Source: Tubiluchus corallicola
Taxonomy: Eukaryota; Priapulida; Priapulimorpha; Priapulimorphida; Tubiluchidae
NCBI GenBank assembly: GCA_030141605.1
Contig: JAQGDQ010000110.1
Location: 313,768-377,767, forward strand
Direction of reading: 5' to 3'
DNA: 64,000 bases
Made by a program: the position numbers and the translations under genes. Below the pieces are notes generated by a model. The model saw nothing but the letters and a program-made list of their open reading frames with translations, had not been told where the DNA came from and searched no databases. This document shows, in pieces, positions 27,301 to 64,000 of this stretch. How positions within the stretch are numbered: the first letter of the stretch is position 1; every line of letters starts with the position of its first letter.

Positions 27301-27842
27301 ATTTTTTCCGTCAGTTCATACCCAACTGTATACCTTGATTGCCCGCGGCACTCAAACACACACACGTGCACGCGCGCACACACTGGTTCTAGTTATCCAA
27401 GTTGGATTTATCCAGCGCTTTATAATTTTTCAGTTTTGAGCTTTTTGCCATCTTGCAATTCTCATATTCCTGCAGTGAAACCTAGGCTAAGGAATTTTGC
27501 TAGTCTTTGACAGCCAACTGTTTGCAAATCGAATATGTTTTCTGGACTGAGTAAATTTCTACCGTAAACTTTAGTTGTTGGTAAAATAATATAGGGTAGG
27601 GCGCTCATAGCTCTAGTAATCTGTATTATCATTGACAACACAATACTGATCAATAAAATATTTCACTGTATTTGTTTTTACAGTTAAATGCGTTCAACTA
27701 TACCGTAAGAGATTTGACAAGAGTCAAGAAGGAGGATGAGGAGAAGAACAAAGAAGACTCGGCTAAACCTGCGTATTTACGCAGTGACAGCTTTAAACTA
27801 AGGGCGGAAAAACCAAAACAGTTAAATTGTTGTAAAACATGA
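22016..27842 (+). CDS. Divergent Rab-family GTPase, four coding exons, complete
   Basis: Exons 22016-22227, 23121-23352, 24858-24974 and 27684-27842 join in frame to 720 nt, 239 aa, with GT-AG borders. The G domain is complete: P-loop GETGVGKT (24-31), switch I Thr49 in PTVGVDF, DTAGQE (72-77), NKSD (130-133) and METSAK (158-163). [17 protein letters not shown] is a Rab-type switch II block, and the protein ends CCKT, a double-cysteine geranylgeranylation site. Differences from common Rabs are FQYRGTKG for YYRGAMG, LVFDKTN for LVYDITN, a basic N-terminus RERKR and a charged linker KKEDEEKNKED before the tail. I chose the ATG at 22016 because a likely acceptor ends at 22006; Met12 (22049) is an alternative. 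The subfamily is not clear; Rab26/37-like is a loose guess. It should cycle on an internal membrane. Confidence 0.93.
22690..22930. repeat. GATAC-type pentanucleotide array in Rab intron 1
   Basis: A run of 5-bp units GATAC with GATAG, GATGC, GATAT and ACAAT variants. A variant block (GATAG-GATAC-ACAAT then several GATGC) occurs twice, near 22777-22820 and 22847-22895, so a longer segment has been duplicated inside the array. Open frames in both strands are artefacts of a period not divisible by three without stops. Confidence 0.96.
23453..24331 (+). mobile_element. 5'-truncated LINE in Rab intron 2
   Basis: An open frame of about 206 codons (23466-24086) encodes the C-terminal part of a non-LTR retrotransposon ORF2: LVLPHFLYGCTLL, then ALRLIAGYSY, then ILLWNSLPLQVKQIKSLSAF and a basic end. 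A 3' UTR follows, with AATAAAG just before a (TA)n tail at 24289-24331. It lies between exons 2 and 3 in the sense direction. The catalytic domain and everything upstream are missing. Jockey/CR1-like by eye. The frame is intact, so the insertion may be recent. Confidence 0.85.
26163..26245. repeat. Short tandem repeat of about 30 bp
   Basis: Two full copies and a partial third of a unit containing TTGTTATTACGCTAG and TAAAGGTAT, in the last intron of the divergent Rab gene. Confidence 0.8.
26293..26556. mobile_element. TIR element with tRNA-like A and B boxes
   Basis: Arms of about 48 bp at 26293-26340 and 26508-26556 are inverted repeats of each other. The best block is CCAGAATGTTTATAAACC on the left against its complement with one change on the right; outer bases also pair (ATTAATTAGATTATGACTG type). 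Inside, on the minus strand, TGATAGCTCGGTGGCAGA (26456-26473) resembles a Pol III box A and AGTTTCAAATCCCGAC (26412-26427) a box B, at a spacing near that of a tRNA gene. No clean cloverleaf forms. It may be a tRNA-derived SINE caught in a MITE, or a MITE carrying a tRNA relic. Confidence 0.65.
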
Positions 27843-28192
27843 CAAATGCTCAAGTTGTCTTCATCAGAGACTAAAACTTCATACGAACTTGTAAATATTT
27901 TCTGGCAAAAAACGAGTGACGTGCGCCTAAATCTGCAATCTGTGATCGGCGAAGGGTAAACTTGTGATGTGAGCATATGGAGTTTTATTTCAAGCAAAGT
28001 TTTTTATCTACAGAAAAAACTTGTGAAAATCATGTTAACATAACAAGCAGAGACGGCACTTGTGCAGTTTTTGAATTGCTAGGAAGACTAACAAGTTTCA
28101 GCGTTTTAGAAGTAAGGACTAATGAGACAACGTTTTAAAGGCATTTCAAATAGGAGACGTGGCAGCTGTTGCTGTAAAAATAGACCTACTAT

Positions 28193-28198
28193 AATAAA
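28193..28198 (+). terminator. Candidate polyadenylation signal for the divergent Rab
   Basis: AATAAA about 350 bp after the stop codon. A second AATAAA at 29047-29052 could serve a longer 3' UTR. Confidence 0.4.
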
Positions 28199-29163
28199 GC
28201 TTTTTCTGCGAACACCTAAAATTGATGTGCAATCCGTTTACGCTGCTCTAATAAGCGGGTTTCCAGGAATTTAACAGGACCGAATAGTAGGAGTTGGAAC
28301 TTCAATTATCACTTGCTTTTTCATTATGTTAGTGTCGACATCTACAGTCAAAATACGTTATAATGCACTCCTCGCCAAAATTGTTGGCAAAACAAAATGT
28401 CTGTATTTGTATAATAGACATAATGCAGCACGTTATAATGCCAAACTCGCTTAGCGCCAACTTTTAATGCAGTCCCGAGGCGGTATAAAGAGGTGACCAA
28501 TGCTTTTCCAAAAATCTCACTAGTGTGTTCGCTTTTCACCGGGGTACACCACAAGTGCCTTAATTGCTAAATTATACAAAATTTTGTACTCCAGGTGCGT
28601 TCATATTGATGTGACTACCACAATGAAAATGATAATTTGTTGAAGCCACGAGGTGTTCACATAATAAATTATGCGTAGAAAATTATCATTTGAACACGGT
28701 TAATTTTGAACATTTTGTAAAGATCAGTTGCAATATGTGACTTAACTGATAAATAATGTGACTTTTAGGATCTTCCAATGGGGTTTCCATTGTTTGGTAA
28801 TGAGTAATGATTTACGTTTTTTGCCAGGCAATGCTCTAGAGTTAGTCTCTTCTAAGAGAGATTTTTATTCACTGTATTTTAAAAACTGCTGTAAAATAAC
28901 AAAAAATATATATAAATGCTTATAAAAACGTTCAGAGTTTTAAATAATATTTTTTCTTTATATTATTTTATTTTACATAAATGTAAATACTGGGCGATAT
29001 TTTTGTAACAAATAGAAACTTTATGCTCTTTATTGTTCTGAAAGAAAATAAATATTTTGACCTGATTGCAAAAAATTTTTGCTGGCATAGTTTTTCCACA
29101 GCAATTTGATTGTTACAGTTACTCAGTGTACAATAACAGCATTTTACTGGCTTTTATGTTGCA

Positions 29164-29290
29164 TGACGACGACGACGATGATGATGATAATGATGACGAT
29201 GACGACGACGACGAAGATGATGACGATAACGACGAATAATGACGACGATGGTGTAGATGGTGGTGATGGTGGTGGTGGTGATAGTGACGG
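29164..29290. repeat. GAC/GAT trinucleotide array
   Basis: GAC and GAT triplets followed by GGT/GAT units, part of the spacer before the polydom-like gene. Confidence 0.93.
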
Positions 29291-30310
29291 CTTGTTAACA
29301 GTATGTGAAAGAAAGCTAACTATTAGGATCTACAAAAATGATAAAAAATGGAAAAATAAAAAATAGTGCAAAATAAGGAAACTAAAAGACTCTAGTAAGA
29401 TCGTCAACTAAAAGGAAAGATGAACACGTTAATTTGTTCTTAACAGTTTCAGCATTTAAACAGTTGAAACTGCTCATTTTAGCATAATTATTTCTGAGTT
29501 AGTTCTTATCACGAATGCCTCGAACGAGAAAAAACCTGCTTCAAGGGTGTCGCCAATAACAAACCACTATTTGAATTTCATTTAAATCTAAAGCGTCCCG
29601 ATTGCGCAGTTTCTGTTTTGGAGAACGACGAACGAATCAGCTTCTGTTATTACAGATGCTGATCTAAACCAACTAGTGACGATGGATTTACCACTCTTAA
29701 AAACAAATAAATCTAGTGCAGGGGCCCACCCCGCTGCTAGTAGACACAGATCACTTTCACACAACAACTGACAACACGTTAGAACTACGAGAAAAAGGTT
29801 ATTAAAAATATTTGTGCACGATAAAAACGTGGAGGACAGAAAATACAGTCCTTTTGTTATCGCGCGGATCAGGCATCGTGGATGATAATAGTTAATTTCT
29901 CATTTGAAGCCAGTGTGAGATCTGAGTTCAAAATTTAAACAAATAGGAGAAGCCGCAGTGTGCTCGCGAAAACCAATTATGCCACGTGCAGAATCAAAGG
30001 AAATGAGAAAGCTTTAAAATTTGTGTCTTTCCTAATAACTGAAGATGGAATTTGGATAATTATAGATATGAAGGAATATAGATTAGTATGGATGTGTGCA
30101 TGTGCATACTGAAATAAAATGTATTTCTATGAAAACTTCTTAGAATACAGAGCAGTTTTTCCAGATTAATTTGTACGATCTTATACGATGTTCTAGTATA
30201 TAATCAAAATTGAAAGGAGAAGGCGTGACTAGGACAAAGCAGATAATTCGTTAAGATGAATTCAGTATTTATATCTTCACAACTCTCGAGAAAGTTGTAA
30301 CACAACAGAG

Positions 30311-58518
<28,208 letters not shown>

Positions 58519-58643
58519 ACATTTGTAATAGTGTACTAAGTGTTTCATCAGCTGCTTCTTATTGCTGTAATGTGTAGCATGTATCAGTGATGCATTCAGA
58601 CAAAATGTTTGTTTAACTTTAAGTGTTTTAATAAGAAGTTAGA

Positions 58644-58649
58644 AATAAA
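58644..58649 (+). terminator. Polyadenylation signal of the polydom-like gene
   Basis: AATAAA 126 bp after the stop codon, followed shortly by the pogo/Tigger-like element, so the 3' UTR is probably short. Confidence 0.6.
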
Positions 58650-58667
58650 CATGAATTTACAGTGCTA

Positions 58668-59259
58668 CAGTAAACTCAGCATAACTCAAATTCGCATAAC
58701 TGAAAGAATTTCAACGGAATAGATGAAATCATTCGTAATTTCCCACAAAAAGCATCAGTTTTTATCACAACCTGTAACTCAAAATTTATTATAATTCAAA
58801 TGAAAAATTATGGTCCGTTTAATCAAAATACATGTAATTTACTTCACCAACTGAAAAATGTAAACTGTACTCTAGAAAAATAAAAAGTTTCGTACAGCTC
58901 AAAAACAGTATAGTCTTCCGGGAAGATGAATACTTAAGAGAGAGTGTGTGAATAATTGAATTTCGTACAAAGTGAACTGCAGTACGCAAGACATTAGTAG
59001 CCCCATTGTCATACTGTTTCACAGTGTTGTGTACACGTCCCCTTGTAACATAAAAAAAACTGTGTTTCACTACGTAATTTGTTTTTCTTTATGTAATTGT
59101 CATCAAATCTTATCATTTATGTATATGAAGGTTGACTGTCTTCTATTTAGTTCGCCATCTGGAGGAGGGGTTTAGAGTTTCTATGCTGGGAAATGGTCAA
59201 CATCGCCTTACTCAAAGTTTTTTCGGCCCCGTTGGATTTGAGTTATGCGGAGTTTACTG
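58668..59259. mobile_element. pogo/Tigger-like MITE after the polydom-like gene
   Basis: The element has 592 bp. The left end CAGTAAACTCAGCATAACTC matches the inverted right end with one change, over at least 24 bp, and both sides are flanked by TA (58666-58667 and 59260-59261). CAG ends with TA duplications are typical of pogo/Tigger elements. No transposase ORF. Confidence 0.85.
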
Positions 59260-60565
59260 TAAATAATTGCATTATGTGGAAGGCAAACGTTTGCTTCCTA
59301 AAGTGTATTGCCTTGTCCTCGGTGCTCCTGTCTTGTAGATTTTTCGACTTTCTTTCTCCTTTTATATCGACCAAGATAAAAAGTTATGTTAGGAGGAAAA
59401 TGAAGATTCTCGAATGAACTCGTAACAGAAATAGACTGATTATTAGATTGCTTTCCAAATCTAAATTTCCATCTTAATCTTACCTAGAAGTCATGTAAGA
59501 CTGTCTTTAAACTCTTAAACATTTTTGCCTGTATCTGAATTCCATTTAAGAAGACCCTCTTTTGACACTTTGATCATCCCCGGCTGTTCTTGTTCTTACT
59601 TAAACCTCATTTCTTGAGCTGTAGTAAAAACTATATGATAAAAAGGTACATTTTGTGGGGCAAATGCAGGCAGCAGAAGAGATAATAAAAAATAAAAGAA
59701 ACACGTGTATATTATAGTGTAATTTCGTGCTTTTAAGCTTTGATTTAGTTCTTAACATTGTTTCATTTACAACTTGTTTTTTAGCTCACAAGTGATTTAG
59801 AGCAGGTCTGTCCATACCTACGTTAGTAATGATCTACTTAGATTAAAGCATTATCTGACATAAAGAATCGAACGAGTTCACCAAAATTTGACACCTCAAT
59901 TTCATATTTTCTTCCTTGTCATACTTTTTTCAAAGTATCAGAAATACTTTAAAATCATAATTTAAAATACTTTCTTTTTTCGAAAACTCGTAATGCATAT
60001 TTAATTCAGCTCAGCTAACCTCTCACACACAAAAACACATGCAAAAAAGTGTTAGTGCGTATTATGGTAACAAAAAATAACATTCTGTCACAAGCAAAAA
60101 GTTCTGTATTAAAAATAAAACAAACGTCTCAATCCAGGGAAATTGGCATAATAAAAATTCTGAATTAATCACACTTTTTAAATACTGTAATCAAAGTATG
60201 GTTATTTTGGTTGTTGAATGGAAAACTGAACTGCTAAACGATCAATATGATTATTTCCCTTCATCGGGTAATTTAATTGCAGGATAACCGATTTCTGAAA
60301 ATAAAATCAGTCTTTTAGTTTATGTATGAGTTGTTTCAAACGTCCGCTACGTCTGGTAATTATTGCTGTTTTAATTAGCGCCTCGAGAACAAAAAACAGT
60401 GAATCAGTCGACAGTAATTTCTCGCATGACTTTCATATATGTCTATAATTATGCCAATAGAGAACTCTATATTTGCAAGTTTTGGAATTAATTTAAATAA
60501 AGAAGCAAATATGATGGCACAGTAATTCAAATTATACGCAAGATTAAAACTAACTGTAATAGAGC
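59260..60565. other. Spacer without recognised genes
   Basis: AT-rich sequence with only short open frames of no recognisable family. I see no splice-bounded exon or strong repeat. Confidence 0.5.
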
Positions 60566-61383
60566 GTCCACACGGTCATTTAAAACGTCAATGTTCGACC
60601 ATGTAGACGCCGACACAGACAGTGAAATTTTAATTTCATTGAATTTGAATAACGACATCAAGCTGGTCTGTGTCGTCAGTGTTAGTCGTCATTTTTGCAA
60701 GGAACAGCCAATAATAATGCACGCTGGTGACTCGGGCGCTTGTCATTAAAAACAAACAATAGTTATTACCAAAAAGCGTGTGTATTTTATAAGTATATAT
60801 ATATATACGTTATTAAGTATATAATAAAGTATATTATTAAGTATGTTATATAAGTATATATATATGTAAACACGAATAGAGAATTTATACTGTTATAATG
60901 GGTATTCTAACACCTAGGAACATACTGAAATAGTTAAAAGCTTCGTCTATTAATAAATTATCCTATTTATGTATTTAACTATTTTAATTTTATAAACTTG
61001 CTTAGGCAAATGTACAGGTACTTGCGCTTGTACTGCTGCTACGATGTTTTGACAACCTGCTCCTTCAACATTAGAGACGAAAGTTTGCCCAGTAAGTGAT
61101 TGAGCATACTTTACAAAAAACCCTTTACGCGCGTCAGATTGCTCTCGTTTCCTTAAATATTTCATAATAATTTTCTGTTTCATTTCTTTGCCGCGACCAG
61201 TTTTTACCCAAAATGTTCTTTGTCCTTTGATTTCGTTTTCATTTACAGCACACGCTAAGGCAAAGCTCGTTTTCATGCAAACCGTTTTGGGGCTAATTCA
61301 AAAATAAAGAGAGCACCCCTTCAATAAATAATTATCTGCCAAATAAGTTAAGTAACTATTATGTGAAAATTGATCGTGTGGAC
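60566..61383. mobile_element. Possible Harbinger-like DNA transposon relic
   Basis: GTCCACACGGTCATTT at the left (about 60567-60582) is matched in inverted form by AAAATTGATCGTGTGGAC at the right (about 61366-61383). Between them lie a TA-rich patch (60796-60866) and a 108-codon minus-strand frame (61276-60950) with FWVKTGRGKEMKQKI, which faintly recalls the start of Harbinger-type proteins. No catalytic residues can be placed, and the target duplication is unclear. Confidence 0.4.
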
Positions 61384-61514
61384 AGAATGTGTCTTGAATT
61401 GAATTGAATTTACTGACTAACAGGGATAAAGTATATTAATAATACATCACATACAAAGTGGTAAAGAGTTGGTTCAAATTAAAAAGCAATATCGGTAACG
61501 AAGAGTCTAAATGT

Positions 61515-62085
61515 TCACACATAAAAACACAGGCTTACAATGAATGAAGTGATTACAACAAAATCATGTCAGATAGTTAAAATGTCTCACACAGGCTTAC
61601 AATGAATGAAGTGATTGCAACAAAATCATGTCAGATAGTTAAAAATGTTTCACACAGAAAAAACACAGGCTTACAATGAATGAAGTGATTACAGCAAAAT
61701 CATGTCAGATAGTTAAAAATGTCTCACACAGATAAAAACACAGGCTTACAATGAATGAAGTGATTACAACAAAATCATGTCAGATAGTTAAAAATGTTTC
61801 ACATAGATAAAAACACAGACTTACAATGAATGAAGTGATTACAGCAAAATCATGTCAGATAGTTAAAAATGTCTCACACAGATAAAAACACAGGCTTACA
61901 ATGAATGAAGTGATTACAACAAAATCATGTCAGATAGTTAAAAATGTCTCACACAGGCTTACAATGAATGAAGTGATTGCAACAAAATCATGTCAGATAG
62001 TTAAAATGTCTCACACAGGTAAAAACACAGGCTTACAATGAATGAAGTGATTACAACAAAATCATGTCAGATAGTTAAAAATGTC
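61515..62085. repeat. 62-75 bp minisatellite with two unit lengths
   Basis: Eight copies of a unit with AGGCTTACAATGAATGAAGT and AAAATCATGTCAGATAGTTA. Starts at 61531, 61593, 61667, 61742, 61817, 61892, 61955 and 62029 give spacings 62, 74, 75, 75, 75, 63 and 74. The short units lack a 12-13 bp stretch with AAAAACACAG. Confidence 0.96.
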
Positions 62086-62768
62086 AAAAAAATGACAAAT
62101 AAAAATAAAAAATTTAAGCAAAATGAAGAACTGAATTTATAAGACTTATTTGTACACAACTGTAAGATAAAATGATATGAACAGATTGTTAAATTTTGAA
62201 TGAATGTTGATTTAGATAAAAATCAATTCAAGTATCACATAGTTTCATTATTTCCGCTACTGCATTTATACCATCGATTACATAACCGATACATTGAATT
62301 TCATGCTTTTGACTATCAGTGTTTTGGACGACGTTGTGAAATATTATGGGTAAGTATTGTAACTTTCTCATGATCACTGAAGTTGTCCAAGGAAATATAC
62401 CAACAATCTTTTGTAAATTCATTTTATGGTCATCAAGTCACCTTTTCAGTTACTATGTTGTTGCTTCATATAGGTGTGTGGGAAAAATTGCATTTCGTTG
62501 TTTATCACCGATATGGCAAGAAAAGTTGAAATGTTGGATCGCCCGTCGCCATTATAATTCTTGGCCATTAAACTAGTTTAAATGAAAAAAATTGAACAGG
62601 ATGACAATAAGCAAACCAGCAACAATAAGCAAACCAGAAATTGCTGCTGAAGCTGTGATTAAAAATTGTTAAACCAAAAAAATATATGCAATATATATAT
62701 ATAGTTATACTGATGCGTACCAGGTTATATATATGTATGCGTAGTAGTAGTGAAAAAGTGTGTAGGAA
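62086..62768. other. Spacer without recognised genes
   Basis: Short open frames only, none with a recognised family. A (TA)n-like patch lies near 62690-62702. Confidence 0.45.
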
Positions 62769-63056
62769 CATAGGCGTTCGGGCCAGAGGGGCTGCAGCCA
62801 CCCCCCCCCCCCCACCCGATTTCAGGCAAACACATTTTTCGGGCACCGGCCAAATGATGGAAAAAATATAATATTTTTCTTAAAAGGAAATCTCGAAATT
62901 TCTCCATGCCGGGGAATGGAGCGCCCGAAATCCGAGCATTTTTTGATCTGGGGGAGGGGTGAGGCATTCCGACTCGAAGTTGAGTTTTTCACGTTGGCGC
63001 TGTGTTTTTTGGTCAAATTAGCCCCCCTCCTGGAAAAATCGGCGCCTACGCCTATG
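62769..63056. mobile_element. MITE with 8-bp target duplication, hAT-like
   Basis: The element has 288 bp, with short inverted ends CATAGGCGT and ACGCCTATG, flanked by a perfect 8-bp duplication TGTAGGAA (62761-62768 and 63057-63064). The body has a poly-C tract (about 62801-62813) and further inverted G- and C-rich blocks. The duplication length suggests hAT. The minus-strand frames over it are not coding. Confidence 0.82.
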
Positions 63057-63507
63057 TGTAGGAATACATTTACATGTCTCCGTATTAAAAAATAAATGTA
63101 TGTGTAAAAGGCCACACTGACTACTACGCCAGCAGTAAACACTCAACAATCAATAGTAAACAATGAGAATTTCGCCTGGGAAATTTTGTAAAACTTTGCA
63201 TTTGTGTTCTCTTCGCATCATTTCTAACTAGGTTATGGGCTGAGTTTTTCTAACCAAACACAAATTGTTACCTTAAGACGATAACATCTGAAAAAAGCCT
63301 AGCGTTGTGAAATGCTGGTCAGTAACCGCTTAGCATGCATATTACCTGATTCATGCCAGCGAGTTTCAACAAAGCTGCGTGAGCTCTTAGCCCTTGCTAC
63401 TTTAGTCTTGTATCAGCATTGCTAGAATAATGAAAACACAGACGCTGTGGGTCAAAGACATTACTTTCTCTGTTTAAGATGCAGTGAAAATTACGCGGAA
63501 ATAGAAG

Positions 63508-63568
63508 ATGCAAAGATTCGTGCAGCCTGGAAGAATATCAGTTATAGTTCTTGTTCTTTTTGTCTCGC
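63508..63568 (+). CDS. Probable first coding exon (signal peptide) of a further gene
   Basis: ATG at 63508 opens 20 codons, MQRFVQPGRISVIVLVLFVS, followed by C and a perfect donor GTAAGT (63569-63574), so the exon would end in phase 1. The peptide has a basic start and a hydrophobic core, as a secretion signal. Nearby upstream, ATG-CAG-TGA at about 63479 is a three-codon upstream frame. No second exon can be seen in the last 430 bases, and the protein family cannot be named. The call rests on the signal-like peptide and donor alone. Confidence 0.4.
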
Positions 63569-64000
63569 GTAAGTATTTGATCCACTGGTGACAATTAAGA
63601 TTTGCCGACTGAGATAAAATCATCAGTTAATTCAACTGCTTATTGCTAGATGTAGTTGTTAAATTCGCAGCCGACGCACTTGAAATTAAGGTATAAATAC
63701 GTGCACGTGGAGTAGTACAAAAGTTATAACGGTACATGGACATGCACGTGGAATTCGCGCTGCAAAACACGTTTTCATGCCGAAAATCAGACAAAAAGTT
63801 CTCTGAAAGGAGTATTTACGAAATACGCGTTTTGTGCAGCACCGCTTGTCTGTTTCTATAGTCTTTGTGACCACCCGTCACCGGAAGTAAGAATCGCTGC
63901 ACAATTCGGTTACATGTGCATACACCTTTAGACAGACAACATGCAGAAACTACACTATAGCGAAATAACGTTATAACGATGCCCTATAATAACAACAATG
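63569..64000 (+). other. Window end, probable intron
   Basis: If the exon at 63508-63568 is real, this is the beginning of its first intron. I see no exon or repeat here. Confidence 0.35.

Larger units (their letters stand above)
27843..30310. other. Spacer between the divergent Rab and the polydom-like gene
   Basis: This holds the Rab 3' UTR at its start and, at its end, the promoter and 5' UTR of the next gene. I see no other exon. A T/A-rich TATTTATAT at about 30267-30275 lies some 40 bp before the start codon, and a short upstream ATG at 30256 runs 14 codons to a stop. These are weak hints about the promoter only. Confidence 0.45.

Noticed and set aside
61531-62085. CRISPR-like array
   Set aside because: The units are directly tandem without unique spacers, and the genome is animal.

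Overview
The window is a piece of an animal (metazoan) genome. It is AT-rich and intron-rich, with GT-AG introns, a complete Rab8 gene, a second Rab-family GTPase, and a large secreted multidomain protein whose first two thirds follow the order of vertebrate SVEP1/polydom. Short transposon relics, non-LTR retrotransposon ends and many micro- and minisatellites fill the introns and gaps. I cannot name the species; a marine invertebrate is a plausible guess and nothing more.

Layout. 1-4259: AT-rich non-coding DNA, perhaps partly the Rab8 3' UTR. 4260-11291 (minus): Rab8, seven coding exons joining in frame to 209 aa, with a hAT-like MITE and a foldback-type element in its introns. 11292-22015: gene-poor spacer holding a minus-strand LINE fragment, several trinucleotide arrays and one copy of a dispersed repeat of about 530 bp. 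22016-27842 (plus): a divergent Rab, four coding exons, 239 aa, ending Cys-Cys-Lys-Thr; its introns carry a GATAC-type array, a LINE C-terminal fragment and a TIR element with tRNA-like promoter boxes. 27843-30310: spacer. 30311-58518 (plus): the polydom-like gene. I resolved 22 coding exons whose phases all agree (7035 nt, 2344 aa). 58519-63507: spacer with a pogo/Tigger-like MITE, a Harbinger-like relic, a minisatellite and another MITE. 63508-63568: a probable signal-peptide exon of a further gene that runs off the window.

The large protein reads: signal peptide, VWA (intact MIDAS), EGF-like and ephrin-receptor-like cysteine-rich repeats, three sushi domains, two HYR domains, a fourth sushi-like domain, a region of about 300 residues packed with N-glycosylation sequons and closed by a furin-type RKRR site, three ephrin-receptor-like (GCC2/GCC3) repeats, five EGFs, a pentraxin/LamG domain, two EGFs, then VWC, VWD and C8. 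Up to the pentraxin domain this matches SVEP1. SVEP1's long sushi array is absent and is replaced by a VWC-VWD-C8 tail of the kind found in BMPER/crossveinless-2 and von Willebrand-type proteins. This architecture is the most interesting item in the window.

The two Rabs are divergently oriented, about 10.7 kb apart. Rab8 should act in exocytic and ciliary traffic and the second Rab in an unassigned membrane step. Nothing in the sequence ties them functionally to the secreted protein.
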